Source of the DNA: an uncultured Flavobacteriales bacterium
GTDB lineage: Bacteria; Bacteroidota; Bacteroidia; Flavobacteriales_E; Vicingaceae
Assembly: GCA_905479915.1 (NCBI GenBank)
Contig: CAJQOH010000022.1
Location: 23,102 to 87,101 of the forward strand
Direction of reading: 5' to 3'
DNA: 64,000 bases
The position numbers and the translations under genes were made by a program. Shown here in pieces: positions 17,606 to 27,838 of this stretch. How positions within the stretch are numbered: the stretch's first letter is position 1; the number at the start of each line of letters is the position of its first letter. A model generated the notes under the pieces. The model made no database searches and was not told where the DNA came from. It was given only the letters and a program-made list of their open reading frames with translations.

Positions 17606-19888
17606 GTTAAATACATATTATTAGTTATAGGGTTAATTGCTCTTTCAATCAATGTATATGCTCAAAAAGTAGGGGTAGTATTGAGTGGAGGAGGTTCTAG
17701 TGCTGTTTCTCATATAGGCGTTTTAAAGGCTTTGGAAGAAAATAATATTCCAATAGATTATATTACGGGTACTTCTATGGGAGCATTGGTTGGTGGCCTA
17801 TATGCTGCAGGTTATTCTCCCCAAGAAATTGAAGAAGTGTTTTTATCGGATAAATTTAAGGAATGGGCTGAAGGGAATTTGGATAAAAAATATAGCTATT
17901 TTTTGAGGGAGAAAGATGCTACACCATCCATGATTACTTTTAAACTGGATCTAGATACTTTGTTGGAAACAAGTTTACCTACCAACTTAATATCTCCTAC
18001 TGCAATGGATTATGGATTGATGCAGTATTTTGCACCATCTACTGCAGCGGCAGCAAATAATTTTGATAACTTATTTATTCCATATCGCTGTGTTGCTTCG
18101 GATATTATTTCTAAAAAAGTATTTGTTTTAAAAGAAGGTAAGATGGCAACAGCAATAAGAGCTTCTATGTCATATCCTTTTTATCTAACTCCAATTCCTT
18201 ATGATGACAAATTATTATTTGATGGTGGATTATATAATAATTTCCCAGCCGATGTAATGGTTAATGATTTTTCACCTGATTATATAATAGGAAGTAATGT
18301 TTCTTCCAATTTTGAAACACCTGATGAAGATAACTTAGTTTCTCAAGTTAAAGCTATAATTGTAGATAATACAGCATATTCAATTCCTGAGAATGTTCCG
18401 TCAATTATTATTGAACCAGAATCATCAGATTTCTCATTACTTGAATTTGATAAAAATGAAGCATTGATCAAGATTGGTTATGATGCCGCAATAAAACAAA
18501 TAGAATCTATAAAAAAAGGAGTTCAAAGGAGAGTAAATGTTTTTGATTTGATTGAACAAAGAAAGTCTTATAAAAAGAAATTGCCAAAATTGATCTTTGA
18601 TGATCTTGAAGTGACAGGAATGAAGGCCGCACAGAATATGTATGTTAGGAAGTCAATGAGGTTTAAAGGAGATACTGTTAGTGCAGAAAGGTTAAATTCA
18701 GAGTACATAAAGGTATCTTCTGATGATAAGATAAAAAAGATTTATCCTGAAGCTGAATTTAATGAAGAAACACAACGATTTACATTAAAGTTGAAAGCTA
18801 AAAAAGCTAAAGATTTGTTTGTTTCATTTGGTGGAGTATTTTCATCTAGACCAATAAATGAAGCTTATATTGGTTTACAGTACAACCTTCTTGGAAAAAC
18901 GGCAGTATCTATTTTAGCAAATACTTATTTTGGAAAATTACATAACTCTGTTACAGGAGGATTTCGATTAGATTTTCCTTTAAGGATTCCTTTTTATTGG
19001 AAAACCACCTTTACGATAGATGGTTGGGATTATTTTAAAAGTAGCTCTACATTTTTTGAAGATACAAAACCTTCATTTTTAGTAGTTAATGATCAATATG
19101 TTAGATCTGAAGTTGCTTTTCCAATTGCTTATAAAGGGAAAGTTATTATTGAAGGTACAGCAGGTGAGATGGAAAATAAATATTATCAAACCAGGGAATT
19201 CTTATCTACTGACACGACTGATAAAACAATGTTTAGAAATTTTTCTTTAGGATTGAATTTTGAAAGAAATTCTTTAGATATGAAACAGTACGCATCTAAA
19301 GGAAGCTACTTTTCATTTGGAGGTAGGTTTATCAAGGGAAAAGAGTCGACAAGACCAGGGTCTACATCTATTGTAAAAGAAGAGTTTGATACTTTGGTAG
19401 ATTGGTTTAGAGTTAAAATAACTTACGATAAGTATTTTGAATTAACTAAAAGTATACGTTTAGGGGTTTTTGCTGAAGGTGTTTATAGTAATCAACCTTT
19501 TTTTAATAATTATACAGCATCTATTCTTTCAGCACAAGCTTTTGAACCTTTATCAGAAAGTAAAACTTTATTTCAAGAAAACTTTAGAGCGCATAGTTAT
19601 TTTGCCGTAGGATTAAAAAATATTTATCAGTTGTCTAAAAATATGCAATTAAGGTTTGAAGGTTATTTATTTCAGCCTCATCAAAATATATTACAAGGTG
19701 ATGATAAGAAAGCTTATTATGGTAGGGTTTGGGATGAAGGGCACTTTATTTATTCATCATCATTGGTATATACCACACCTTTAGGCCCAATAGCATTTAA
19801 TGCCAATTATTACGATAAGTTTGAAGAACATTGGAGTTTTATGTTCCATTTCGGATACCTAATATTCAATAAAAAGAGTTTAGATTAA
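17606..19888 (+). CDS. Patatin-like phospholipase fused to outer-membrane barrel
   Basis: The open frame begins at 17585 and encodes a signal peptide reading VKYILLVIGLIALSINVYAQ from 17606. No ATG, GTG or TTG lies upstream of it in frame; the codon where Met is expected is GTT. The first canonical start is TTG 17681, which would delete the signal and the strand VGVVL before the oxyanion-hole motif SGGGS. The patatin domain has the nucleophile motif GTSMG and the Asp motif FDGGLYNNFP. A POTRA-like segment and a C-terminal beta barrel (about residue 370 onward) follow, as in PlpD/FplA-type proteins. It should sit in the outer membrane and cleave phospholipids. See the finding on its start. Confidence 0.85.
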   Translation, partial: VKYILLVIGLIALSINVYAQKVGVVLSGGGSSAVSHIGVLKALEENNIPIDYITGTSMGALVGGLYAAGYSPQEIEEVFLSDKFKEWAEGNLDKKYSYFLREKDATPSMITFKLDLDTLLETSLPTNLISPTAMDYGLMQYFAPSTAAAANNFDNLFIPYRCVASDIISKKVFVLKEGKMATAIRASMSYPFYLTPIPYDDKLLFDGGLYNNFPADVMVNDFSPDYIIGSNVSSNFETPDEDNLVSQVKAIIVDNTAYSIPENVPSIIIEPESSDFSLLEFDKNEALIKIGYDAAIKQIESIKKGVQRRVNVFDLIEQRKSYKKKLPKLIFDDLEVTGMKAAQNMYVRKSMRFKGDTVSAERLNSEYIKVSSDDKIKKIYPEAEFNEETQRFTLKLKAKKAKDLFVSFGGVFSSRPINEAYIGLQYNLLGKTAVSILANTYFGKLHNSVTGGFRLDFPLRIPFYWKTTFTIDGWDYFKSSSTFFEDTKPSFLVVNDQYVRSEVAFPIAYKGKVIIEGTAGEMENKYYQTREFLSTDTTDKTMFRNFSLGLNFERNSLDMKQYASKGSYFSFGGRFIKGKESTRPGSTSIVKEEFDTLVDWFRVKITYDKYFELTKSIRLGVFAEGVYSNQPFFNNYTASILSAQAFEPLSESKTLFQENFRAHSYFAVGLKNIYQLSKNMQLRFEGYLFQPHQNILQGDDKKAYYGRVWDEGHFIYSSSLVYTTPLGPIAFNANYYDKFEEHWSFMFHFGYLIFNKKSLD

Positions 19889-19890
19889 CC

Positions 19891-20331
19891 TTAGTAGGTT
19901 AGTTTAATTAAGGGCAATAAGAATGCCCAGAACACCACACCCGCAAACATAAACAACAATGTATATTTCTTTTTTGAAAAGAAACGAGAGGCAATAAAAC
20001 TTCCTACAGGAATAGAGATAATTATAGGAGTGATTAATGCAATTCCGATTAATCCATATTTATTTTTGATATGAATAAATCGTCTAACTTTTTTTGAGAA
20101 AACTTTTTTCTCTTTTTTCTTCTTAAATAATTTAGATATCATTTTATTGACCCAGTTACTAAAATAATAAAAGAACAATATCCCTGTAAATCCGCCTACA
20201 ATTAGCATGAAAACACTTTCAATATAAGTGTAATTAGTAGCAGGAGATACTAAAATTCCTACAGCAACAGCAAACTTAATTCCTGCAAGGAGAAACAATC
20301 CTAAAAATTCTAATAATTCTGGTAATCCCAT
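19891..20331 (-). CDS. Small multi-spanning membrane protein
   Basis: A 146-residue protein with about four hydrophobic segments (about 8-28, 36-57, 94-113, 122-143) and a very basic middle loop (KLFKKKKEKKVFSKKVRR). The GLIGIALITPIIISIPVGSF segment resembles the small multidrug export / DedA-like membrane families, but I cannot assign it firmly. It abuts the upp stop with no gap and converges on the patatin gene with only 2 bp between the two stop codons, so there is no room for a terminator on either side. Confidence 0.7.
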   Translation of the reverse strand: MGLPELLEFLGLFLLAGIKFAVAVGILVSPATNYTYIESVFMLIVGGFTGILFFYYFSNWVNKMISKLFKKKKEKKVFSKKVRRFIHIKNKYGLIGIALITPIIISIPVGSFIASRFFSKKKYTLLFMFAGVVFWAFLLPLIKLTY

Positions 20332-20982
20332 TTATTCTTTTATTCCGTAAGCTAAATCACCAGCATCTCCTAATCCAGGAACAATGTATGATTCAGGTGT
20401 TAATTCATTATCAATTGCACCAACCCAAAGTGTAGTATCTTTAGGTAAATTCCTTTTGACAAATTCAATTCCTTCTTTACTTGCAATTAAAGCAACAATA
20501 TGTATTTTTTTTGGTGTTCCTTTTTTTAATAATAGCTCAATGATCTTTACAATAGAGGCTCCAGAAGCTAACATTGGATCAGAAAGAATAACTATTCTGT
20601 TTTCTAAATTAGGACTGGCAATATATTCAGATTCGATAATAAATGAGCCATCATCTCTATGTTTTCTAAAAGCGGAAACTAGTGCATTATCCGCATTATC
20701 AAAATAATTTAGTAACCCTTGATGTAATGTTAAACCTGCTCTTAAAATAGTTGATAAAACAGGTTGCTCATTGGTTAATAGCATATTAGCTGTTCCAAGT
20801 GGTGTTGTAATAGCTTTAGGTTGATAGTTGAATGTTTTACTGATTTCATAAGCAAAAATTTCTCCCAGGCGCTCACAGTTTTTTCTAAAACGCATTCTAT
20901 CATTTTGTGTATCAATGTTTCTTATTTCAGATATAAATTGATTAAAAATTGAATTACTTTGTCCTAAGTTGATTATTTTCAT
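20332..20982 (-). CDS. upp: Uracil phosphoribosyltransferase
   Basis: Salvages uracil with PRPP to give UMP. The PRPP loop reads ILSDPMLASGASIVK and the uracil-binding end YIVPGLGDAGDLAYG, both diagnostic; RAGLTLHQG is the second phosphate region. Length 216 is typical. It follows the deacetylase gene by 35 bp in the same direction and is flush with the membrane-protein gene downstream. Confidence 0.96.
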   Translation of the reverse strand: MKIINLGQSNSIFNQFISEIRNIDTQNDRMRFRKNCERLGEIFAYEISKTFNYQPKAITTPLGTANMLLTNEQPVLSTILRAGLTLHQGLLNYFDNADNALVSAFRKHRDDGSFIIESEYIASPNLENRIVILSDPMLASGASIVKIIELLLKKGTPKKIHIVALIASKEGIEFVKRNLPKDTTLWVGAIDNELTPESYIVPGLGDAGDLAYGIKE

Positions 20983-21017
20983 ATTACTTTTCTTGAGATA
21001 AAACTATTCAGTTAATT

Positions 21018-22310
21018 TCAATTAAGTGATTCTTTTAACATTTTTTCATAAACTATCTTCCATCCTTTCCATATACCTTCTTCGCAAAGAGATTCATTAT
21101 GCCATACACTGATGAACGTACCATTTACAGATTTTACTATATCCATTAATTTTGAAATGTGTGCAGAAGCTTCCTCAGGGGTTGATTTTTTATAATACTG
21201 ATAAGTTGCCTCCATAGTTGTAAAAGGAAGTATTAAGAGTTTTGTTTCTGTTTCTACATCTAAGTCGTAAAAATAGAAAGGACTGCAAATACTTGCTCTA
21301 AAACCTGCTTGTTCAGCATATCCCATAGTGTAATCTGCCTTGATATCATTATCAATTAAATTACGATATGTGTTTGGTAGGTTTAACTTTAAGAAATGTT
21401 GCCTGCTTTTACTAGTGTTTCTGTGTGTTATCTCTTGTAGTCTTTTAATTTCCTTTGTAAGTGTTTCAATATTACTATTAGATGCATAAGAGGGATGAAT
21501 ACCAACTTCTGAATAATCAGCAATAGACTTTATTAAAGATTGAAAAGTTTTATTTTTAACAGGGGTATTCTTATCGTTAACTCCATAATCTCCTAATAGG
21601 AAAAAATAGATTGGGGAAATTTGATATTGTTTGTGAATTTTATGTTGATACTCAAAAGTATCGTATGGATCTTGTTCTTTTCCAAATATTACTTTTAAAC
21701 GTTTTGAGAAACTTCTTGTTTTAAGTGATTTTACCAAACCTCCTAAAATTCTAATGAACCCTTTATGTTTGTATGCATAAGCATTATCGATATCAATAGT
21801 AGAAATAAGTTCAAAATTTCGTTGAGGAAAGTTGAAGTTAGGAACGGACTCTATTTTTTTTGCAATTTGGTTAATCCAGATATTAACCAATGGAATTTCT
21901 AAAAAACTATTTTGAAATGCTAAACTTTCACTGGCTAAAAAACGCTCGTGATTATCTTTGATGTGAGGTAAATATTCTTCGTATCTACTAATTAAGTAAA
22001 AGCTTGCTGCAAATGGATCAAAAGGAAATTCAGAATCTTTTCCTACACTAAAAAAACATTTGTTTCCTTCAAATTCAAAAAGACTAATCTCTTGTTCTTT
22101 TATTCCTGTTTCAAACAGAATAGTAGAAGACTGAAAAAATAGTCCGGAATTCAATTTAGATGGGGAGTAATTAATTTTAATCGTATCAGATTTTTCAAAC
22201 TCTTCAATATTATCAGTAAAGTGAATTTCTGTTTTAAGTACATTTTTAAAAATAGTTTTAAAAATGTATCTCAATCGAGGAGTTAGTTTATGAGAATAGA
22301 TTAAAATCAT
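21018..22310 (-). CDS. Polysaccharide deacetylase family protein
   Basis: A Bacteroidota-type protein with an N-terminal domain (about 1-130, with the PFDPFAASFYLISRYEEYL segment usual in this group) and a C-terminal NodB-like deacetylase fold. Candidate metal or catalytic residues are in STIDIDNAYAYKHKG, EVGIHPSYAS, RQHFLKLNLP and SVWHNESLCE. No signal peptide is seen, so it may act in the cytoplasm on a carbohydrate or lipid-linked sugar. Only 2 bp separate it from radC upstream. The substrate is unknown. Confidence 0.82.
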   Translation of the reverse strand: MILIYSHKLTPRLRYIFKTIFKNVLKTEIHFTDNIEEFEKSDTIKINYSPSKLNSGLFFQSSTILFETGIKEQEISLFEFEGNKCFFSVGKDSEFPFDPFAASFYLISRYEEYLPHIKDNHERFLASESLAFQNSFLEIPLVNIWINQIAKKIESVPNFNFPQRNFELISTIDIDNAYAYKHKGFIRILGGLVKSLKTRSFSKRLKVIFGKEQDPYDTFEYQHKIHKQYQISPIYFFLLGDYGVNDKNTPVKNKTFQSLIKSIADYSEVGIHPSYASNSNIETLTKEIKRLQEITHRNTSKSRQHFLKLNLPNTYRNLIDNDIKADYTMGYAEQAGFRASICSPFYFYDLDVETETKLLILPFTTMEATYQYYKKSTPEEASAHISKLMDIVKSVNGTFISVWHNESLCEEGIWKGWKIVYEKMLKESLN

Positions 22311-22312
22311 TT

Positions 22313-23005
22313 TTACATTAAATTTTCATCAGCAAAACTAAAGTAACCTTTTTCACCAATAATTAGGTGATCTAAAACCGGTGTGTCTAACATTGATCCT
22401 GTTTCCTTTAGTTTTTTAGTCAACGCAATATCCGCATTACTTGGATTTAAGTTTCCTGAAGGGTGATTGTGAAAAAGTATAATTGCAGATGCTAGTTGTT
22501 CTATAGCAGATTTGAAAATAATCTTACTATCTGCAATTGTTCCAGAGATTCCTCCTTTACTAATATTCTCTTTTTTGATGACTTCATTTTTACGATTAAG
22601 ATGGAGTACCCAAAATTCTTCATGAGGTAAATCACTTAAAACATCTGTGATCATACTGTAAGCATCCTTACTTGATTTAATAATAGGTTTTTTTTCAATC
22701 CCAGAAGTTTTTCTTCTTCTTCCCAATTCTAAAGCTGCAATAATACTTATCGCTTTAGCTTCTCCAATACCACTAAATTGAGTTAAATCGGCTATGGTTA
22801 ATTTCCCTAATTTGTTGAGGTCATTATTTATTGAGGCTAATATTTTTTTTGATAGTTCTACAGCACTATCATTTTTATTGCCTGAGCCAATTAGGATAGC
22901 AATTAACTCAGCATCAGATAATACTCCTTTTCCTTTCGAAGAAAGTTTTTCCCGAGGTCTATCTTCTTCAGCCCAAGTTTTTATGGTTAGATTTTGATCG
23001 TACAT
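22313..23005 (-). CDS. radC: RadC/JAB-domain protein
   Basis: I use the ATG giving MYDQNLTIKTWAEEDRPREK, which matches the family start; an ATG 21 bp upstream is also in frame. A helix-hairpin-helix lies at about residues 60-80 (FSGIGEAKAISI). The C-terminal JAB/MPN metalloprotease-like domain has the zinc motif FHNHPSGNLNPSNAD with a following DTPVLDHLIIG. Despite the name, a role in DNA repair is not established. First gene of a minus-strand group that runs to upp. Confidence 0.93.
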   Translation of the reverse strand: MYDQNLTIKTWAEEDRPREKLSSKGKGVLSDAELIAILIGSGNKNDSAVELSKKILASINNDLNKLGKLTIADLTQFSGIGEAKAISIIAALELGRRRKTSGIEKKPIIKSSKDAYSMITDVLSDLPHEEFWVLHLNRKNEVIKKENISKGGISGTIADSKIIFKSAIEQLASAIILFHNHPSGNLNPSNADIALTKKLKETGSMLDTPVLDHLIIGEKGYFSFADENLM

Positions 23006-23024
23006 TTTAGAAAAATAAAGATAC

Positions 23025-23056
23025 AAAAAAGGGAAACTAAATGTAGCTTCCCTTTT
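23025..23056 (-). terminator. Rho-independent terminator after DUF3467 gene
   Basis: Read on the minus strand, AAGGGAAGCTA and TAGTTTCCCTT form an 11-bp stem with one G-U pair and a 4-nt loop, followed by six T. It separates the DUF3467 gene from radC, whose start lies about 20 bp further on. Confidence 0.9.
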
Positions 23057-23077
23057 AATTTAGTCGTTATTTATTGT

Positions 23078-23398
23078 TTAAGCTTCAGCTGCCGGTCCAC
23101 CAAAATTCATTGGGATTCCACCTTGTGGTCCAGGTCCTAAATCTTTTATTTTTCCGTGCATTGCTTCAAATTTTTCTACATTATCTTGTAATGCATGAAT
23201 TAATCTTTTTGCGTGTTCTGGAGTCATTAGAACTCTAGATTTAACCTTTGCTTTTGGCATACCAGGCATTACCTTAATAAAGTCTAATACAAATTCAGAG
23301 TTAGAATGACTAATGATAGCTAGGTTAGAATAGATTCCATCAGCAATTTCTTCACTTAATTCAATGTTTAATTTATTATCGTTGTTTTCTTCGCTCAT
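23078..23398 (-). CDS. DUF3467 family protein
   Basis: A 106-residue acidic cytoplasmic protein with the DUF3467 pattern: ADGIYSNLAIISHSNSEFVLDF, MPGMPKAKVKSRVLMTPEHAKRL and a Gly/Pro-rich tail. The family is small and often lies next to rpoC in Bacteroidota; its function is not known to me. It is the first gene after rpoC in the same direction, but hairpins lie on both sides, so it may be transcribed separately. Confidence 0.85.
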   Translation of the reverse strand: MSEENNDNKLNIELSEEIADGIYSNLAIISHSNSEFVLDFIKVMPGMPKAKVKSRVLMTPEHAKRLIHALQDNVEKFEAMHGKIKDLGPGPQGGIPMNFGGPAAEA

Positions 23399-23433
23399 CT
23401 TTTTTAGTTTAAAGTTATCAAGTTAAAAGCAAG

Positions 23434-23463
23434 AAAGTCCAAAGCATATAAACTTTGGACTTT
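23434..23463 (-). terminator. Hairpin after rpoC, probable terminator
   Basis: AAAGTCCAAAG (23434-23444) and CTTTGGACTTT (23453-23463) form a perfect 11-bp stem with an 8-nt loop, 27 bp after the rpoC stop. The U-tract on the minus strand is broken (CTTTCTTGCTTTT), so termination may be partial. Confidence 0.75.
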
Positions 23464-23489
23464 CATCTTTCAAACTTTCATCTGAATTA

Positions 23490-26400
23490 TTACTCTTCAA
23501 TAATAACTGCTTCTTCTTTAGCAGCCATTAAATTATCGTATTCTTCTTTAGATCCAACAATTACATCACCGAACTCTCTAAATCCTGTTCCTGCTGGTAT
23601 TAATTTACCAACAATAACATTTTCTTTAAGTCCCATTAAGTGATCAACTTTACCTTTCACAGCAGCTTCGTTTAACACTTTTGTTGTTTCTTGGAAAGAA
23701 GCAGCAGAAATGAAACTATCTGTTTGAAGTGAAGCTCTTGTAATACCTTGAAGTATTGGACTTGAAGTTGCAGGAATAGCATCACGGCTTGTAACCGTTT
23801 TCTTATCCATACGTTTCAATTTAGAGTTTTCATCTCTTAATTGACGATGAGAAACAATTTGTCCAGCTTTTAAATCTTCAGATTCTCCAGCATCTTCAAC
23901 AACTAACTTGTCATAGATCCAATCATTTTCGTCCATAAAATCTCTTTTATTTACGATAGATTTCTCTAAGTGTCTAGTATCTCCAGGCTCTTCAATTAAT
24001 ACTTTACGCATCATTTGTCTAACGATAACCTCAAAGTGTTTATCGTTAATTTTCACCCCTTGTAAACGGTAAACTTCTTGTACTTCGTTTACAATATATT
24101 CTTGAACCATTGTAGGTCCTTTAATTGCTAATATATCTTTTGGAGTAATAGATCCTTCTGATAGAGGTACACCTGCTTTTACGAAATCATTTTCTTGAAC
24201 TAAGATGTGTTTAGATAAGTTAACTAAGTATTTTTTAACTTCTCCAGTTCTTGATTCAACAATAACTTCACGATTACCTCTTTTAATTTTTCCAAAAGAA
24301 ACAATACCATCAATTTCAGAAACTACAGCTGGGTTAGAAGGGTTTCTTGCTTCGAATAACTCTGTTACTCTTGGTAAACCACCAGTAATATCGGCAGTAC
24401 CACCTGCAACACGAGGAATCTTAACTAAGATATCTCCACCTTTCATCTTATCACCCTCATTAACAATAATGTGAGCTCCAACAGGTAAGTTGTAAGTTCT
24501 AAGAACGTTTTTCTTAGCATCAACAATAGTTAATACAGGAATCTTTTTCTTGTCTTTAATTTCTGAGATTACTTTTTCAGTAAATCCAGTTTGCTCATCA
24601 GATTCTTCTTTATAGGTAACACCTAATTCAAAGTTTTCGAAAGCAACCTTACCATCAACCTCTGTAAGAATTACAGCATTGTACGGATCCCAATCACAAA
24701 TTAAATCTCCTTTCTTAATCTTAGCATTGTTTTTTGCATGAAAATGAGAACCGTAAGGAATGTTTCCTGTTGTTAAAACAACATTTGTTTTAGGATCAAT
24801 AATTTTCATTTCAGCAGCTCTACCAACAACAACTTCAATATCATCTCCAGCATCATTCTTAGTTGCGATAGTTCTTAATTCAGCAATTTCTAATTTACCA
24901 TCGTATTTAGCTTCAACGCTTGAAATACCAGTAATTTTAGAGGCTGTACCACCAATATGGAATGTTCTTAATGTTAATTGTGTTCCTGGTTCTCCAATTG
25001 ACTGTGCAGCAATAACTCCAACAGCTTCACCTTTTTGAACCTTTCTACCAGAAGCTAAGTTTCTACCATAACATTTAGCACAAACTCCTTTCTTTTGTTC
25101 ACAAGTTAATACAGATCTAATCTCTACTTCATCAATTTCTGCTTCTTCAATTGCTTCAGCAATATCTTCAGTAATTAATTCTCCAGCAGCAACTAATAAG
25201 TTTTCTGTTCCAGGAGCAAAGACATCATGTACAGATGTTCTACCTAAAATTCTATCAGATAATGGTTCAACAATATCTTCATTGTTTTTAAGTGGTGTAG
25301 CCATTAAACCTCTTAATGTACCACAATCTTCATCAGTAATTACTACATCTTGAGCAACATCAACTAATCTTCTTGTTAAGTAACCTGCATCGGCAGTTTT
25401 AAGAGCGGTATCGGCTAATCCTTTACGTGCACCGTGAGTAGAAATAAAGTACTCTAATACCGAAAGTCCTTCTTTAAAGTTTGCTAAAATTGGATTTTCA
25501 ATAATTTCTTGTCCACCAGTACTACCAGATTTTTTTGGCTTAGCCATTAATCCCCTCATACCAGATAACTGACGAATCTGCTCTTTAGAACCCCTTGCAC
25601 CAGAATCAAACATCATATAAATAGAGTTGAATCCTTGTTGATCGTTCTTCAAGTTATTCATTAACGTATTCGTTAATCTTGTATTCGTGTGTGTCCAGAT
25701 ATCAATAATTTGATTGTAACGCTCGTTGTTGGTGATGAATCCCATGTTATAGTTATTCATTACTTCTTCAACTTCTTCGTTCGCTTTACTTACCATTCCT
25801 TCTTTTTCAGCAGGAATCATAATATCATCAAGGTTAAACGATAATCCACCTTTAAAGGCCATATCGTATCCTAAAGTTTTGATATCATCTAAGAATTCAA
25901 CAGTTCTTGAAGTACCGGTAATTTTAAGAACCTTACCAATAATATCTCTTAAGTTTTTCTTAGTCAATAATTCGTTAACATATCCAACTTCTTCAGGAAC
26001 AAGTTCATTGAAGATTACTCTTCCTGTACTTGTTTCAATCATAGTATCAACTAACTCGCCTTTTACAACGTCTTTTGTTTTTACTTTTATTGTTGCGTGG
26101 ATATCTAAAACACCTTCATTATGAGCGATAATTACTTCTTCAGGAGAGTAGAAAGTCATTCCTTCTCCTTTCACAGTAACATCTTTAGTTGTAACTCTTT
26201 CCTTAGTAATGTAATAAAGTCCAAGTACCATATCCTGAGAAGGAAGAGTTACTGGAGTTCCATTTGCAGGGTTCAAGATGTTGTGAGAAGCTAACATTAA
26301 TAATTGAGCTTCTAATATTGCAGCATTACCTAATGGTAAGTGAACAGCCATTTGATCCCCATCAAAATCGGCATTAAATGCAGTACAAACTAATGGGTGT

Positions 26401-27800
26401 AAACGAATTGCTTTTCCTTCAATTAATTTTGGTTGGAAAGCTTGAATACCTAAACGGTGTAGAGTAGGAGCCCTGTTTAGTAAGATAGGGTGTCCTTTCA
26501 ATACATTTTCTAAGATATCCCAAACTATAGGCTCTTTTTTATCTACAATTTTCTTTGCAGATTTTACAGTTTTTACAATTCCTCTTTCTATCAATTTACG
26601 GATAACGAAAGGCTTGTAAAGCTCAGCAGCCATATCTTTAGGAATTCCACATTCGTGTAATTTAAGACTTGGTCCTACAACAATTACAGAACGTGCAGAA
26701 TAATCAACACGTTTTCCAAGTAAGTTTTGACGGAAACGTCCTGACTTACCTTTTAAACTGTCAGATAAAGATTTTAATGCTCTGTTTGCATCTGTTTTTA
26801 CAGCACTTGATTTTCTTGAATTATCAAATAATGCATCAACAGATTCTTGTAACATACGTTTTTCATTACGTAAGATTACATCTGGAGCTTTAATTTCTAT
26901 TAATCTTTTTAATCTGTTATTTCTAATAATAACTCTTCTATAAAGATCATTTAAATCAGAAGTAGCAAATCTACCACCATCAAGAGGTACTAAAGGTCTT
27001 AATTCTGGTGGAATCACCGGAACAACCTTAATAATCATCCATTCTGGTTTGTTTGCTATTCTACTTTGAGAATCTCTAAAAGACTCAACAACTTGAAGTC
27101 TCTTAAGAGCTTCATTCTTTCTTTGTTGAGATGTTTCAGTATTTGCTTTATGTCTTAAATCATAAGATAATGCATCTAAATCCAATCTTTTTAATAATTC
27201 AAATAATGCATCAGCACCCATTTGAGCTACAAATTTATTTGGATCAGTATCGTCTAAATATTGATTTTCTTTCGGTAAAGCATCTAAGATATCTAAATAT
27301 TCTTCTTCAGTTAAGAAGTCTAAATATTGTACCTCTTCTCCTTCAGCATTAGTAGTACCAGCTGGATTAATTACTACGTATCTTTCGTAATAAATAATTG
27401 TATCTAATTTCTTAGTTGGTAATCCTAAAAGGTAACCAATTTTGTTTGGTAAAGATTTAAAGTACCAGATGTGAGCAACAGGAACAACTAATGAGATGTG
27501 TCCCATTCTTTCTCTTCTTACTTTTTTCTCAGTAACTTCTACACCACATCTATCACATATAATTCCTTTATATCTGATTCTTTTGTATTTCCCACAGTGA
27601 CATTCCCAATCCTTAATAGGACCAAAAATTCTTTCACAGAATAAACCATCTCTTTCTGGTTTATATGTTCTGTAGTTTATTGTTTCAGGTTTCAATACCT
27701 CTCCACTAGATCTTTCTAAGATTTGTTCTGGTGAAGACAAACTAATCGTGATTTTCGAAAAATCACTGTTTGTTTGGTTGTTATCGCGTTTAAAAGCCAT
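23490..27800 (-). CDS. rpoC: RNA polymerase beta' subunit
   Basis: Largest subunit of the core polymerase. The N-terminal zinc site is seen at Cys67, Cys69, Cys82 and Cys85. The active-site magnesium motif is [12 protein letters not shown], and a second Cys cluster is in [15 protein letters not shown]. The bridge helix/trigger loop region has [19 protein letters not shown] and [11 protein letters not shown]. Length 1436 is normal for Bacteroidota. It is 38 bp downstream of rpoB and co-transcribed with it. The C-terminus has [17 protein letters not shown], the usual conserved end. Confidence 0.99.
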   Translation of the reverse strand: MAFKRDNNQTNSDFSKITISLSSPEQILERSSGEVLKPETINYRTYKPERDGLFCERIFGPIKDWECHCGKYKRIRYKGIICDRCGVEVTEKKVRRERMGHISLVVPVAHIWYFKSLPNKIGYLLGLPTKKLDTIIYYERYVVINPAGTTNAEGEEVQYLDFLTEEEYLDILDALPKENQYLDDTDPNKFVAQMGADALFELLKRLDLDALSYDLRHKANTETSQQRKNEALKRLQVVESFRDSQSRIANKPEWMIIKVVPVIPPELRPLVPLDGGRFATSDLNDLYRRVIIRNNRLKRLIEIKAPDVILRNEKRMLQESVDALFDNSRKSSAVKTDANRALKSLSDSLKGKSGRFRQNLLGKRVDYSARSVIVVGPSLKLHECGIPKDMAAELYKPFVIRKLIERGIVKTVKSAKKIVDKKEPIVWDILENVLKGHPILLNRAPTLHRLGIQAFQPKLIEGKAIRLHPLVCTAFNADFDGDQMAVHLPLGNAAILEAQLLMLASHNILNPANGTPVTLPSQDMVLGLYYITKERVTTKDVTVKGEGMTFYSPEEVIIAHNEGVLDIHATIKVKTKDVVKGELVDTMIETSTGRVIFNELVPEEVGYVNELLTKKNLRDIIGKVLKITGTSRTVEFLDDIKTLGYDMAFKGGLSFNLDDIMIPAEKEGMVSKANEEVEEVMNNYNMGFITNNERYNQIIDIWTHTNTRLTNTLMNNLKNDQQGFNSIYMMFDSGARGSKEQIRQLSGMRGLMAKPKKSGSTGGQEIIENPILANFKEGLSVLEYFISTHGARKGLADTALKTADAGYLTRRLVDVAQDVVITDEDCGTLRGLMATPLKNNEDIVEPLSDRILGRTSVHDVFAPGTENLLVAAGELITEDIAEAIEEAEIDEVEIRSVLTCEQKKGVCAKCYGRNLASGRKVQKGEAVGVIAAQSIGEPGTQLTLRTFHIGGTASKITGISSVEAKYDGKLEIAELRTIATKNDAGDDIEVVVGRAAEMKIIDPKTNVVLTTGNIPYGSHFHAKNNAKIKKGDLICDWDPYNAVILTEVDGKVAFENFELGVTYKEESDEQTGFTEKVISEIKDKKKIPVLTIVDAKKNVLRTYNLPVGAHIIVNEGDKMKGGDILVKIPRVAGGTADITGGLPRVTELFEARNPSNPAVVSEIDGIVSFGKIKRGNREVIVESRTGEVKKYLVNLSKHILVQENDFVKAGVPLSEGSITPKDILAIKGPTMVQEYIVNEVQEVYRLQGVKINDKHFEVIVRQMMRKVLIEEPGDTRHLEKSIVNKRDFMDENDWIYDKLVVEDAGESEDLKAGQIVSHRQLRDENSKLKRMDKKTVTSRDAIPATSSPILQGITRASLQTDSFISAASFQETTKVLNEAAVKGKVDHLMGLKENVIVGKLIPAGTGFREFGDVIVGSKEEYDNLMAAKEEAVIIEE

Positions 27801-27838
27801 ATTATTTTTGTATTTGAAAGTTCAAATTATAATATTAA

